Origin: a virus
IMG/VR virus record: IMGVR_UViG_3300025133_000387
Span: 1-32,941 of that record
DNA: 32,941 nt
Direction: 5' to 3' (one strand)
Made by a program: the position numbers and the translations under genes. The notes under the pieces were generated by a model. That model saw nothing but the letters and a program-made list of their open reading frames with translations, was not told where the DNA came from and did no database searches. Shown in pieces: positions 7,051-13,167 of the stretch; within the stretch, counting starts at the first letter, position 1, and the number at the start of each line of letters is the position of its first letter.

Positions 7051-7574
7051 TGTTGGGTTTCCTTTTTTGTTATTCCATCCATGTATTCAAGTTCACCGTT
7101 ACGGAATCCGCCGCTCACGCCGCCATCTTCTGGGCTACACCATAATCCTGTTTCCGAATCCTTTTCAAACTCATCAAGTTCAATCAAAGAATAGACAGTT
7201 GCCAAGGCAAATCGCTTCGCCTCTTCAAGATCAACAAACTCCCCGCAACGCTCTCGCTTGTCTTGATGTTCCCACTCCCCGATAACAATTTTTGTCAAAA
7301 CATAGCAAGTGATTGCTTTGTGATGCGTGGGTATGGTTGGGATAAACTCCGCACCAACTCCACCAATCCATCTGGCAACATTGCCGCAGTCATCGTGCCA
7401 AAAATCCCATACGATTTTATTGTAAGCATTTTTCATAACCAATTCGCCTTCAACCCAAAACTCGTTCACCGTTGACCTGTATTTTCTTACCCACAATTTT
7501 GATACATCAAACTTCTTTCCAAGTTTTGCTTGGAGTTCAATCAATGTTGTTTTTGTTTTTTCAAACTTGTTCAT
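7047..7574 (-). CDS. Early protein, unknown, 175 residues
   Basis: The largest product of the early block. I take the ATG at 7574 (MNKFEKTKTTLIELQ) because it lies behind the shared GAGGATACCCAACA leader and overlaps the preceding stop by 4 bases; an in-frame extension 41 codons upstream lies inside the neighbour's coding sequence. The protein is rich in Trp and charged residues (WVEGELVMKNAYNKIVWDFWHDDCGNVARWIGG), and ends KKETQQ, the residues encoded by the next leader. It looks like a soluble alpha/beta protein. No known family is recognised. Confidence 0.75.
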   Translation of the reverse strand: MNKFEKTKTTLIELQAKLGKKFDVSKLWVRKYRSTVNEFWVEGELVMKNAYNKIVWDFWHDDCGNVARWIGGVGAEFIPTIPTHHKAITCYVLTKIVIGEWEHQDKRERCGEFVDLEEAKRFALATVYSLIELDEFEKDSETGLWCSPEDGGVSGGFRNGELEYMDGITKKETQQ

Positions 7575-7903
7575 TGTTGGGTATCCTCTGTGTTGAAAGT
7601 TGCTGAATAAAAAGTTGCTACGGTGTGGACTAAAAAGAATATCGGTGCGCCAATGGTTGCGACTAGAATAATTGCTAGTTTGCCTGGGGTATTGCATCGG
7701 TCGAATAGTGGTTCATCATCGGGGCTATTTCGTTCTAGTAATAGTGGGTCAAGAATTTCTGCTCGCCTCTCGTTGGCTTCTTCAATACTAATTTCGCCAT
7801 GTGCTTCTAACTCATCTATTTTGTCTATTGATTCTTGGAGTTTTGGGTCTTCATAAATACCACTATCAATTTGATCGAATAGTGGTTGTTCTTGTGGTTT
7901 CAT
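7571..7903 (-). CDS. Small early membrane protein, unknown
   Basis: A 110-residue protein with a charged helical N-terminal domain (SIDKIDELEAHGEISIEEANERR) and one strong hydrophobic stretch near residues 80-103 (KLAIILVATIGAPIFFLVHTVATF), likely a single membrane span with a short tail. I prefer the ATG at 7903, with AAGG 9 bases before it; an ATG at 7912 is the alternative. The protein could act on the host envelope early in infection or take part in superinfection exclusion, but no motif shows this. Confidence 0.7.
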   Translation of the reverse strand: MKPQEQPLFDQIDSGIYEDPKLQESIDKIDELEAHGEISIEEANERRAEILDPLLLERNSPDDEPLFDRCNTPGKLAIILVATIGAPIFFLVHTVATFYSATFNTEDTQQ

Positions 7904-8232
7904 TGTTTGCATCCTTTATTGTTTGCGGTTTCACGTTCGCCCATTACACGCATCGCTTCGATATATTCTGGCAAATCCTCATTTCTAAGTAACTTTGCCC
8001 AATGCTCAACCAACTCAACAACCTTAACAAAGTCATCTAAATCACCGCTCATTATTGCGTTGGCAGTATCTTGCATATCTTGTTGTATTTGCATGATATG
8101 TCCACCATGCTCACCATAACATTGCGTGCAAGTCCATGATTCGGATTGGCACGTTCCCAGGTGTTGCGTAAGTACATCTGAAACCTCCCCACAGTATGTA
8201 CATCGGTTCTGGGCTGTAATTTCACTTTTCAT
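7900..8232 (-). CDS. Small early protein with zinc-ribbon-like cysteine pairs
   Basis: About 110 residues. The N-terminal third has CTYCGEV followed by HLGTC, then CTQCYGEHGGH: two CxxC pairs with added Cys and His, consistent with a structural zinc site. The rest is helical (DDFVKVVELVEHWAKLL, EYIEAMRVMGERE). Zinc proteins of this size in phages often bind nucleic acid or host polymerase, but the family is not recognised. The start at 8232 has the same AAGGATGCAAACA leader as the next gene; an ATG at 8241 is possible. Its last codons GCKQ overlap the next leader. Confidence 0.72.
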   Translation of the reverse strand: MKSEITAQNRCTYCGEVSDVLTQHLGTCQSESWTCTQCYGEHGGHIMQIQQDMQDTANAIMSGDLDDFVKVVELVEHWAKLLRNEDLPEYIEAMRVMGERETANNKGCKQ

Positions 8233-8326
8233 TGTTTGCATCCTTATATTGTTTGCGAGTTATCTGTTGCTTAATTCATTTTGAATCAGTTTTGCGTACT
8301 TAATTTTGGCGAGTAGTTCCACGATA

Positions 8327-8557
8327 CTATCCAAAGTTCAAGTGTTGCATGGCTTCATCAAACGCCTTGTCGTTCTGTTTGACACAATCAAGTCGGTTTA
8401 CTACTTGCATTGCAACTTCAACCTTTGTGCCAGTGAGTGTAATAGGTACTATCTGTGAATATTCACCCATGGTTTTATGGTACTTTTTAGCATCTTTCAG
8501 GTTGGCAAAAATCATTGTGTAGTCGTCTTCGCCATTTTCTACTTTATAAATTCTCAT
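8327..8557 (-). CDS. Small early protein, unknown, 76 residues
   Basis: A product with a mixed alpha/beta pattern starting MRIYKVENGEDDYTMIFANL and a helical end (KAFDEAMQHLNFG). The start of the sequence, with DAKKYHKTM, suggests a small ferredoxin-like or beta-alpha fold, but no family is recognised. It is the first solidly supported gene after the terminator and operator-like palindromes, so it probably leads the early transcript. The 94 bases between it and the next gene hold no convincing gene. Confidence 0.65.
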   Translation of the reverse strand: MRIYKVENGEDDYTMIFANLKDAKKYHKTMGEYSQIVPITLTGTKVEVAMQVVNRLDCVKQNDKAFDEAMQHLNFG

Positions 8558-8757
8558 GCTGGTTTCCTATTTATTCGGAGTTCCATTATTCGCACCGAGT
8601 TGTGCGGTTTACTTATTGTATCCTGTGGTACATACGATGTACCTGTGGACTGTTCTATCGGGAAGTGTACACCAAGTAGAGTAGTAAAAGTAGTCAATCT
8701 ACCGATTAATTTACAAGTATTTTCAATAGGTGTTGTAAGTGTAGTAGTACCAGGCAC
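8554..8757 (-). CDS. Doubtful 67-codon reading frame, GTG start
   Basis: This frame starts with GTG, lacks a clear ribosome site, and encodes a Thr/Pro-rich sequence (PGTTTLTTPIENTCKLIG) of unclear nature. In its favour, its TGA overlaps the next ATG by 4 bases, like others in the block. Against it, the same DNA holds two strong palindromes and lies just past a terminator, as expected for an early promoter-operator region. I think it is more likely regulatory than coding. Confidence 0.25.
   Translation of the reverse strand: MPGTTTLTTPIENTCKLIGRLTTFTTLLGVHFPIEQSTGTSYVPQDTISKPHNSVRIMELRINRKPA
8591..8643. promoter_or_regulatory. Operator-like palindromes in the early control region
   Basis: Two perfect inverted repeats stand close together: CGCAC-N6-GTGCG (8591-8606) and GGTACAT-ACG-ATGTACC (8627-8643, 7-base arms). 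The second is flanked by direct copies of CCTGTGG/CTGTGG. A TACAAT -10-like box lies on the minus strand next to it (about 8613-8620), although the matching -35 is poor. The arrangement, just upstream of the early small genes, fits repressor control of an early host-type promoter. Confidence 0.4.
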
Positions 8758-8766
8758 TTACAATCT

Positions 8767-8801
8767 TAAAAAAAGCAAATAAGCCCTCTAAAAAAGAGAG
8801 C
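8767..8801 (-). terminator. Rho-independent terminator (minus strand)
   Basis: On the minus strand GCTCTCT-TTTTT-AGAGGGC forms a 7-bp stem (one G-U pair), followed by TTATTTGC and a run of seven Ts. It lies after the 103-residue gene and ahead of the early genes, so it would end transcription that passes through the genome-end region. The loop on the opposite strand is A-rich, so it works best for leftward transcripts. Confidence 0.7.
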
Positions 8802-9005
8802 GTTAATATAGGCAAGATAGACCATCATCATACATATATATAGACAACATGAGATGCTGGTAGATTGATAGTCAGTTGGACGTTCAGTAAATTGCAGGGT
8901 GTATGGTGCTTTTGTGGTCCAGGGTGGTGGTATTCTTTTATTGTGGGGCGTTCGAGTGATAGGGTAAGGGGGGAATGCCAGCGACAAAACCTACGATATA
9001 CCCTG
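8802..9005. other. Non-coding stretch between terminator and the 103-residue gene
   Basis: 204 bases with no supported gene. Two overlapping open frames on the minus strand have no ribosome site and unlikely composition (Pro- and Ile-rich with odd Trp and Cys). Near 8941-8972 is a G-rich run (TTGTGGGGCG, then AGGGTAAGGGGGG). Confidence 0.4.
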
Positions 9006-9317
9006 TCAGATTTTTTCATTAAAATTTGACTTAGACAACCTTGAAACCCACCCAAGAACCTCTTCAGGATTCTCCATAGCAATCAACCCCAGGACATTCT
9101 CAAGAACCCTTATAGATCCTTCAGACACCTGAAGCCCATAGGTATCCACAATACACTCGATGATCTCATGCAACAGTGTAAGAGCCTCATGCTTGGGATC
9201 TAGTCCTTCCTGTAGCCATATACTTGGAGTTGGATAGGGATTGTATTGACCCCATATTGCCTCATCGAGTTTCTTGTGAACCACAGGGACATCCAGAGCA
9301 CCCACCTTGATATTCAT
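9006..9317 (-). CDS. Zincin-like small protein with HExxE motif
   Basis: The 103-residue product has TLLHEIIECIVDTYGL near its middle, followed by SEGSIRVLENVLGLIAMENPEEVL. An HE-hydrophobic-hydrophobic-E helix followed by a second acidic helix resembles small phage proteins related to ImmA/IrrE-type metallopeptidases, in which the usual HExxH is often HExxE. Peptidase activity is not established. A good AAGGAG ribosome site lies before the ATG. The gene stands alone between the repeat-rich genome-end region and a terminator, so it may be carried near the physical left end and expressed very early, or be the last late gene. Moderate confidence in the family, high that it is a gene. Confidence 0.72.
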   Translation of the reverse strand: MNIKVGALDVPVVHKKLDEAIWGQYNPYPTPSIWLQEGLDPKHEALTLLHEIIECIVDTYGLQVSEGSIRVLENVLGLIAMENPEEVLGWVSRLSKSNFNEKI

Positions 9318-9425
9318 AAGGACTCCTTAGTAGCTCTAGCAAACTGCGGTGTGTACAAGATCAGTAATAATCAATAGACGGGGCCAGTAGAGACATAGGT
9401 ACATCTGGGGTCTCCTTTGGGTATT

Positions 9426-9497
9426 CCTAATGCACTCTCTAGGAGCACCTAATGCACTCTCTAGGTAACCCTAAAGAAGCACCTAATGCACTCTCTA
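9426..9497. repeat. Three direct copies of CCTAATGCACTCTCTA
   Basis: Copies start at 9426, 9448 and 9482 (spacing 22 and 34). The first two share CCTAATGCACTCTCTAGG, and the second and third share an extended AGCACC start. A CCCTAAAG word lies between the second and third. They are similar in place to the short repeat arrays beside T7 terminal repeats. Confidence 0.85.
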
Positions 9498-9513
9498 AGT
9501 CCACCTAGAGATA

Positions 9514-9533
9514 ACCTTAAGTTAACTTAAGGT
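9514..9533. repeat. 20-bp perfect palindrome ACCTTAAGTTAACTTAAGGT
   Basis: The sequence equals its own reverse complement over 20 bases with no central spacer. It follows the direct-repeat array by 16 bases. Possible roles are a protein dimer site, such as for terminase or host factor, or an end-processing signal. No function is shown. Confidence 0.8.
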
Positions 9534-9735
9534 ATTCCTAAGTGTCTTTAAATAATACACTTATATTGTCTATTTAATTAGTTCTTGTGTATGTTTATCT
9601 TTAGATAACTTATGTCTTTATAGTTACCTTAGACACTTATAGATAACTTAGATTCCTAAGATTCTATAGATACCTAAGATAACTTATAGATAACCTAAAA
9701 GATATATCTCAACCAAGATTACTTAGATCCAGAAG

Positions 9736-9752
9736 CCCCCCCAAACCCCCCC
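9736..9752. repeat. Tandem C7 tracts (G7-TTT-G7 on the minus strand)
   Basis: CCCCCCC-AAA-CCCCCCC on the plus strand; on the minus strand each G7 could supply two G-triplets, enough in principle for an intramolecular G-quadruplex. G-rich words GGGGATCTGGGGG follow on the plus strand at about 9793-9805, so a hairpin with the C tracts is also possible. Confidence 0.6.
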
Positions 9753-9937
9753 AAAGACAACAGAGGAGGATGCAACCTATGTCTCTGCATTGGGGATCTG
9801 GGGGAACATTCAAAGATCTATGTATCCAGGTTATTACATTGTAACAAACCAGAAGCGATTGTGGGGGGAGGCTTTTATACCATCACTGCCCATAGCTCAA
9901 CCTGAGTTCCTTGAGTCCGTCAGCCAAGAGACCTTGT

Positions 9938-9963
9938 GTCTCTCATATACTTGTACTTTATTA
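9938..9963 (-). promoter_or_regulatory. Candidate phage RNA polymerase promoter (phiOR-like position)
   Basis: The minus strand reads TAATAAAG-T-ACAAGTATATGAGA-GAC. The T7 promoter has the same outline: TAATA, 8 bases, TATA, then a G/A-rich start region. A 21-base segment (9941-9961) matches 19 of 21 bases of another site at 31118-31138, with ACAAGTATATGAGA identical. Location beside the genome-end region is that of T7 phiOR. Confidence 0.45.
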
Positions 9964-10021
9964 CGCAGGCTCTAGGAGGCACTAGGAGGCTCTCTAAGAG
10001 ACTTTAGAGTTTAGGTGTACT

Positions 10022-10195
10022 CTAGGGGTCTAATAGTTTAAATGTTCCGTCAGAGGCTTCCTGCGCCTCTCTAGCCTTCAGCATACGAATGATGTAATCA
10101 GTCACCTGCTCAGTATTCAGTTCATCCAGTAAGAACTTCTCCCAGGCATCTATGAAGTCATCTACTGTTTCTTCTAGTGATTTTGGGTCAGCCAT
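10022..10195 (-). CDS. Small protein after the large terminase, 57 residues, unknown
   Basis: A highly acidic helical protein (MADPKSLEETVDDFIDAWEKF, ending DGTFKLLDP). Its ATG lies inside the last 22 bases of the large terminase gene in another frame, a typical phage overlap. No family is recognised. It is the last gene before the repeat-rich region. T7 places small genes 19.2-19.5 in the same area, but no similarity is visible. Confidence 0.68.
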   Translation of the reverse strand: MADPKSLEETVDDFIDAWEKFLLDELNTEQVTDYIIRMLKAREAQEASDGTFKLLDP

Positions 10196-11844
10196 GTGTC
10201 TTGACCCCTTCCTGTGTTTCCTATTGCATGATTCATGAACGTGTTGAGTTCTTGCGATAACTTGTCACGTTTGTGCGACATCATGGCATCATCTACATCT
10301 CTTGACATCTGGTCTACCCAGTATTGGACAGCCATCGCCAGGACATCTAAACGGTCATCATGTGCTAGAGACCCTTTGTCTCTTGTAAGTCTACTCATCT
10401 GGTAGAACAACTGATACTTCAGTGCCTTCTCAGGTGGTAGGTGTTTTGTGCTATTATAATCATCATGAATGATTTTTTCATCTACAATCAATTTGTGCCG
10501 ATTCATTACTGGCTCCAGGACATCCAAGATCCTCTTTTCTTTCTGGATACTATGGCGTACCTCAGAGATCGTGACCTTGTGGATCTTGGAGAGGATAGGT
10601 TGGAGGAGAGCTGTGAACATCCCGTCACCGAAGTTACTCTCAACGATGACCTCATTCACTGAGTGCTCCTTAGCCATTACAGCCAGTGCCTTCAGGGTGT
10701 CTTCATCATACCCACCAGGCAATCCTCCAGCAGCCACCACAAAGAGTTGCGAGTTAAGCATCTTCACGATGGCGTAAGCTGTTTCGTCTGCACCTCTACC
10801 AGAGGGGTCAATAGACATTACAGACCCCTGGTAATTCATGAACTCACCTGAAGTACCCATAGGCATATAGAATCTATCACCACCAAAACCTACACATGGT
10901 AAATCTTTATAGGCATACTCAGGGGTTCCTGCCCAGATGACCTTCTCAGGTGCTTGTTCTTTATCTAACCTCATGATTACAAGGTCAGAGAGTTTCAATG
11001 GGTATCTCTCAGCGTCACTCAAGGAAGTATCTAGCATGAACTGTAGAGCGAACCCTGAGCGTCCGTAGGAAGCCTCACGCTCCATTAGGTCGAACTCATT
11101 GAACCTCTTGGGGTCTATTGCTTTGGATGGCTCTAAGTCCATCTCAATGATCGCAGGAGCCAGCCTCTTGCCATACCCAGTGATTTGTTTCTCAGTGGGC
11201 ATACGGGCAGGCCAGATGCGTACATCATAACCACGATCAGGTAACTCATTGTAAAGTGATTGCTCAGTTTGGGGAGTCCCCAGATAGATGATGTGACCAT
11301 TGGGCTTTAGGACGGCATCGAACTCTTGGACTTGCATCGCAAGTTTATCACGCATCATCTGGGTGGCAGAGTTATTTAGGGACTCAACATCGTCAGCAAT
11401 AATTAAGTCTGCACGACTCCCCGTTATCTGAGAAGTAATACCTTTGGATGTGACCGATGGTGCATGGGATGCAGGTGCGGGTGCAACATCAAAGGCAATC
11501 TTAGAGTTACGTTGGTTATCTCCAGGTTTCAAGTGCTGTAGTATCTCCATCTCAGCAATAAGCCTGAGAGTGAAGGTACTAAAGTCATCTGCCCGTTGCT
11601 TACTAGCGGATACCACCAAGATATTCTTAGTAGGATCTAACAGTAATTGATGACAGACGAAGGCTGAAGTTACCCAAGACTTTCCAACCCCTCGAAACGC
11701 CATGACACAGCGTCTCTTAGGGCCACTTTGGATATAGTCTGCTATATCATATTGAACAGGAGTGGGATCAGGTAGACCGAGATGTTCCCACGCCATGTAC
11801 AGGAAGTTCCTGAAGTCATGTAAACGTGGGTCAATTTCAATCAT
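10174..11844 (-). CDS. terL: Terminase large subunit (T7 gp19-like)
   Basis: The 556-residue motor packages DNA into the prohead and cuts concatemers. ATPase motifs are Walker A FRGVGKS (50-56), Walker B LIIADDVE (147-154) and the coupling motif LGTPQTEQS (188-196). The C-terminal nuclease has acidic residues in MSIDPSGRGADE (D346), VESNFG (E402) and HDDRLD (D497). The length is close to T7 gp19 (586). Its ATG overlaps the small terminase stop by 4 bases. The catalytic residues appear intact. Confidence 0.97.
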   Translation of the reverse strand: MIEIDPRLHDFRNFLYMAWEHLGLPDPTPVQYDIADYIQSGPKRRCVMAFRGVGKSWVTSAFVCHQLLLDPTKNILVVSASKQRADDFSTFTLRLIAEMEILQHLKPGDNQRNSKIAFDVAPAPASHAPSVTSKGITSQITGSRADLIIADDVESLNNSATQMMRDKLAMQVQEFDAVLKPNGHIIYLGTPQTEQSLYNELPDRGYDVRIWPARMPTEKQITGYGKRLAPAIIEMDLEPSKAIDPKRFNEFDLMEREASYGRSGFALQFMLDTSLSDAERYPLKLSDLVIMRLDKEQAPEKVIWAGTPEYAYKDLPCVGFGGDRFYMPMGTSGEFMNYQGSVMSIDPSGRGADETAYAIVKMLNSQLFVVAAGGLPGGYDEDTLKALAVMAKEHSVNEVIVESNFGDGMFTALLQPILSKIHKVTISEVRHSIQKEKRILDVLEPVMNRHKLIVDEKIIHDDYNSTKHLPPEKALKYQLFYQMSRLTRDKGSLAHDDRLDVLAMAVQYWVDQMSRDVDDAMMSHKRDKLSQELNTFMNHAIGNTGRGQDTWLTQNH

Positions 11845-12059
11845 ACTGCTTCTTCAATGTCCTGCTCTGGGTCAAATGGTAACACTTTCGTCAGATTAAG
11901 CAGGGGCTTAGATTGATTAGTATTGGCATCAATACCGTTGTCTCTAAGGAACTGCCTAGCAACATTCAGTTCACCTGAAGATGCGTCTCCTGATTTGATG
12001 CGGTCTAGCAATTCTCTCGCTATTGCATCATGGAGTTCTGAAAGTTCTTTCTTATCCAT
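11841..12059 (-). CDS. terS: Terminase small subunit (T7 gp18-like)
   Basis: A 72-residue protein, helical at the start (KKELSELHDAIARELLDRIKSG), with ASSGELNVARQFLRDNGI, the pattern seen in marine podovirus small terminases. It recognises the packaging site and stimulates the large subunit. It is immediately upstream of terL with a 4-base overlap. It is shorter than T7 gp18 (89 residues). The preceding gene's stop overlaps its ATG by 1 base (TAATG). Confidence 0.85.
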   Translation of the reverse strand: MDKKELSELHDAIARELLDRIKSGDASSGELNVARQFLRDNGIDANTNQSKPLLNLTKVLPFDPEQDIEEAV

Positions 12060-12226
12060 TACTTCTTCTTCTTCTTTTTCTTACCGATTGTTAGGGCTTT
12101 CATTGAACCTTTATATCTGGCTCTGCTACCCACCGAATTCAGTGTACTACTACTACTCGCTCTACTTTTCGCTTTGCGGGTTGCTTTTGACCCGCCTCCA
12201 AAACTATCACCGCCACCTCTAGGCAT
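12059..12226 (-). CDS. Small very basic protein with polylysine tail, 55 residues
   Basis: The protein begins MPRGGGDSFGGGSKATRKAK, has a serine cluster and ends in seven lysines (TIGKKKKKKK). Its composition is like that of nucleic-acid-binding or disordered virion proteins. A TATAGGAGATATAG leader gives an 8-base spacing to the ATG. The stop overlaps the terS ATG by one base, so the polypurine lysine codons also occupy the terS ribosome-binding position. No known family. Confidence 0.65.
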   Translation of the reverse strand: MPRGGGDSFGGGSKATRKAKSRASSSSTLNSVGSRARYKGSMKALTIGKKKKKKK

Positions 12227-12250
12227 AACTATATCTCCTATAAAAAAGTT

Positions 12251-12574
12251 TTATGCACCTAACTTAACATCTACTGTTGCTGATCCAGTACCAGTAACAG
12301 TCATATAACATCGCATACTGGGATACAGTGAGATATCTTCAACGGCTGTTGCGGTAGCTCCTGTATGTGTTTTATCTGTACTTGCTACATCTACCCAACT
12401 CATATCTGAACTCATACGACCTTGTAACTTAAACGCAATGTTTGTAAGTCCAGACCAGTCGGTTGTTTGGTATTGTATGAGACCTCTAATTGTTTTTGGC
12501 ATATGTAACTCAACAGCAGAACTTTGTGTTGTTGCAGTTACCGATGTGCCATCTACTAATACTTCAATTCGCAT
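12251..12574 (-). CDS. Small structural-like protein, 107 residues, unknown
   Basis: A beta-rich, Thr/Ser/Val-rich product (MRIEVLVDGTSVTATTQSSAVELHM, later MTVTGTGSATVDVKLGA). The composition matches the neighbouring virion proteins and suggests a minor tail or capsid component with an Ig-like or jelly-roll-like fold. No signature motif. The ATG has a CGGAGAG ribosome site. Confidence 0.65.
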   Translation of the reverse strand: MRIEVLVDGTSVTATTQSSAVELHMPKTIRGLIQYQTTDWSGLTNIAFKLQGRMSSDMSWVDVASTDKTHTGATATAVEDISLYPSMRCYMTVTGTGSATVDVKLGA

Positions 12575-12589
12575 TGTTAGTGCTCTCCG

Positions 12590-12793
12590 TTAATGTTTCA
12601 GCCATTGAAATAAAAGTGCGAAAGAAGCACCAATGGCTGCGGATGCTCCCATAAGCCAACTACGGCTGTTCTCTAGTTTTCTTAATCTTGTTTCCATACG
12701 CTCTAGTTCTTCGTCATGGACAGCTTGACGGGTCATTAAGGCATCAACCTTTCCTTCAAGACGGCCTAGAGCCAGCAACAGTTCTTCATTCAT
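12590..12793 (-). CDS. Coiled-coil protein with C-terminal membrane anchor (holin / XhlA-like)
   Basis: A 67-residue protein with a heptad-type helix (LGRLEGKVDALMTRQAVHDEELERMETRLRKLEN split over residues 8-41) and a single hydrophobic segment near the end (SWLMGASAAIGASFALLFQWL). This design, a coiled coil followed by a membrane anchor, is that of XhlA-type and related phage lysis proteins. It may act in lysis together with the holin-like gene near the capsid gene. The start has only a weak purine-rich site. Confidence 0.6.
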   Translation of the reverse strand: MNEELLLALGRLEGKVDALMTRQAVHDEELERMETRLRKLENSRSWLMGASAAIGASFALLFQWLKH

Positions 12794-12798
12794 TTGAT

Positions 12799-13155
12799 TT
12801 AACTTTCTTTAGCTGGCTTCGGATGGTCAGCTTTGACGTTTGCAATATGGTCTTTCCAGGTTGTGCTATCATTAGCGAGATCGTGGAACATCATATCGAG
12901 TTGATCGCCGACATCGCCGTAGGCTAATTTTCGGTCATCCTTGTACTTATGATTAGTTTCATAATCAGCTTGTTCCGCAGCTACAGCAGCCTCTTCCTTA
13001 TCTCTAGCTGTCTCTTCGACTTTTGTGAAGTAGACAGAAACGCCGTTGATGGACGACACACGCCTACCAGCAGTACGTTGTGCGGGATCGTCTGGTGCAA
13101 TCTCTTTACCAGCCGCTACTAATTCTTCTGTGATCTGTTCTTTAGTCTTTAACAT
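12799..13155 (-). CDS. Tail-associated or hypothetical protein, 118 residues
   Basis: A charged, mostly helical product. The C-terminal part RKLAYGDVGDQLDMMFHDL followed by WKDHIANVKADHPKP resembles a motif of many marine phage proteins that lie after tail fibre genes (YGDIGDQLDMIYHD-type). The role is not established; chaperone or fibre-attached protein is possible. The ATG follows AAAGGAA. It is close to the preceding receptor-binding gene (12-base gap). Confidence 0.65.
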   Translation of the reverse strand: MLKTKEQITEELVAAGKEIAPDDPAQRTAGRRVSSINGVSVYFTKVEETARDKEEAAVAAEQADYETNHKYKDDRKLAYGDVGDQLDMMFHDLANDSTTWKDHIANVKADHPKPAKES

Positions 13156-13167
13156 AGTGTTTTTCCT

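Larger units (their letters stand above)
9318..10021. other. Gene-free repeat-rich region, probable genome-end (terminal repeat / concatemer junction) region
   Basis: Roughly 700 bases without a gene, between the last terminase-side gene and the early side. It holds three copies of CCTAATGCACTCTCTA, many CCTAAG/CCTAAAG-like words, repeated AGATAACTTA, a 20-bp perfect palindrome, two C7 runs and a candidate phage promoter. T7 carries arrays of short CCTAAAG-type repeats beside its direct terminal repeats and a promoter (phiOR) near the right end, so by position and content this is the likely physical end region. The exact terminal-repeat boundaries cannot be read from one copy. Confidence 0.5.

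Noticed and set aside
7047-7697. Longer 216-codon version of the 175-residue early gene
   Set aside because: The extra 41 codons lie inside the previous gene and have unlikely composition; the ATG at 7574 has the shared leader and the usual 4-base overlap.
8260-8326. 24-codon frame (starting TTG) after the 76-residue gene
   Set aside because: Too short, no ribosome site and no leader like its neighbours.
8766-9082. Two overlapping minus-strand frames of 73 and 84 codons
   Set aside because: No ribosome site, odd composition and mutual overlap; one runs through the terminator and the other into the 103-residue gene in another frame.
9790-9975. 61-codon plus-strand frame in the genome-end region
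   Set aside because: Opposite strand to all other genes, no ribosome site and no recognisable product.
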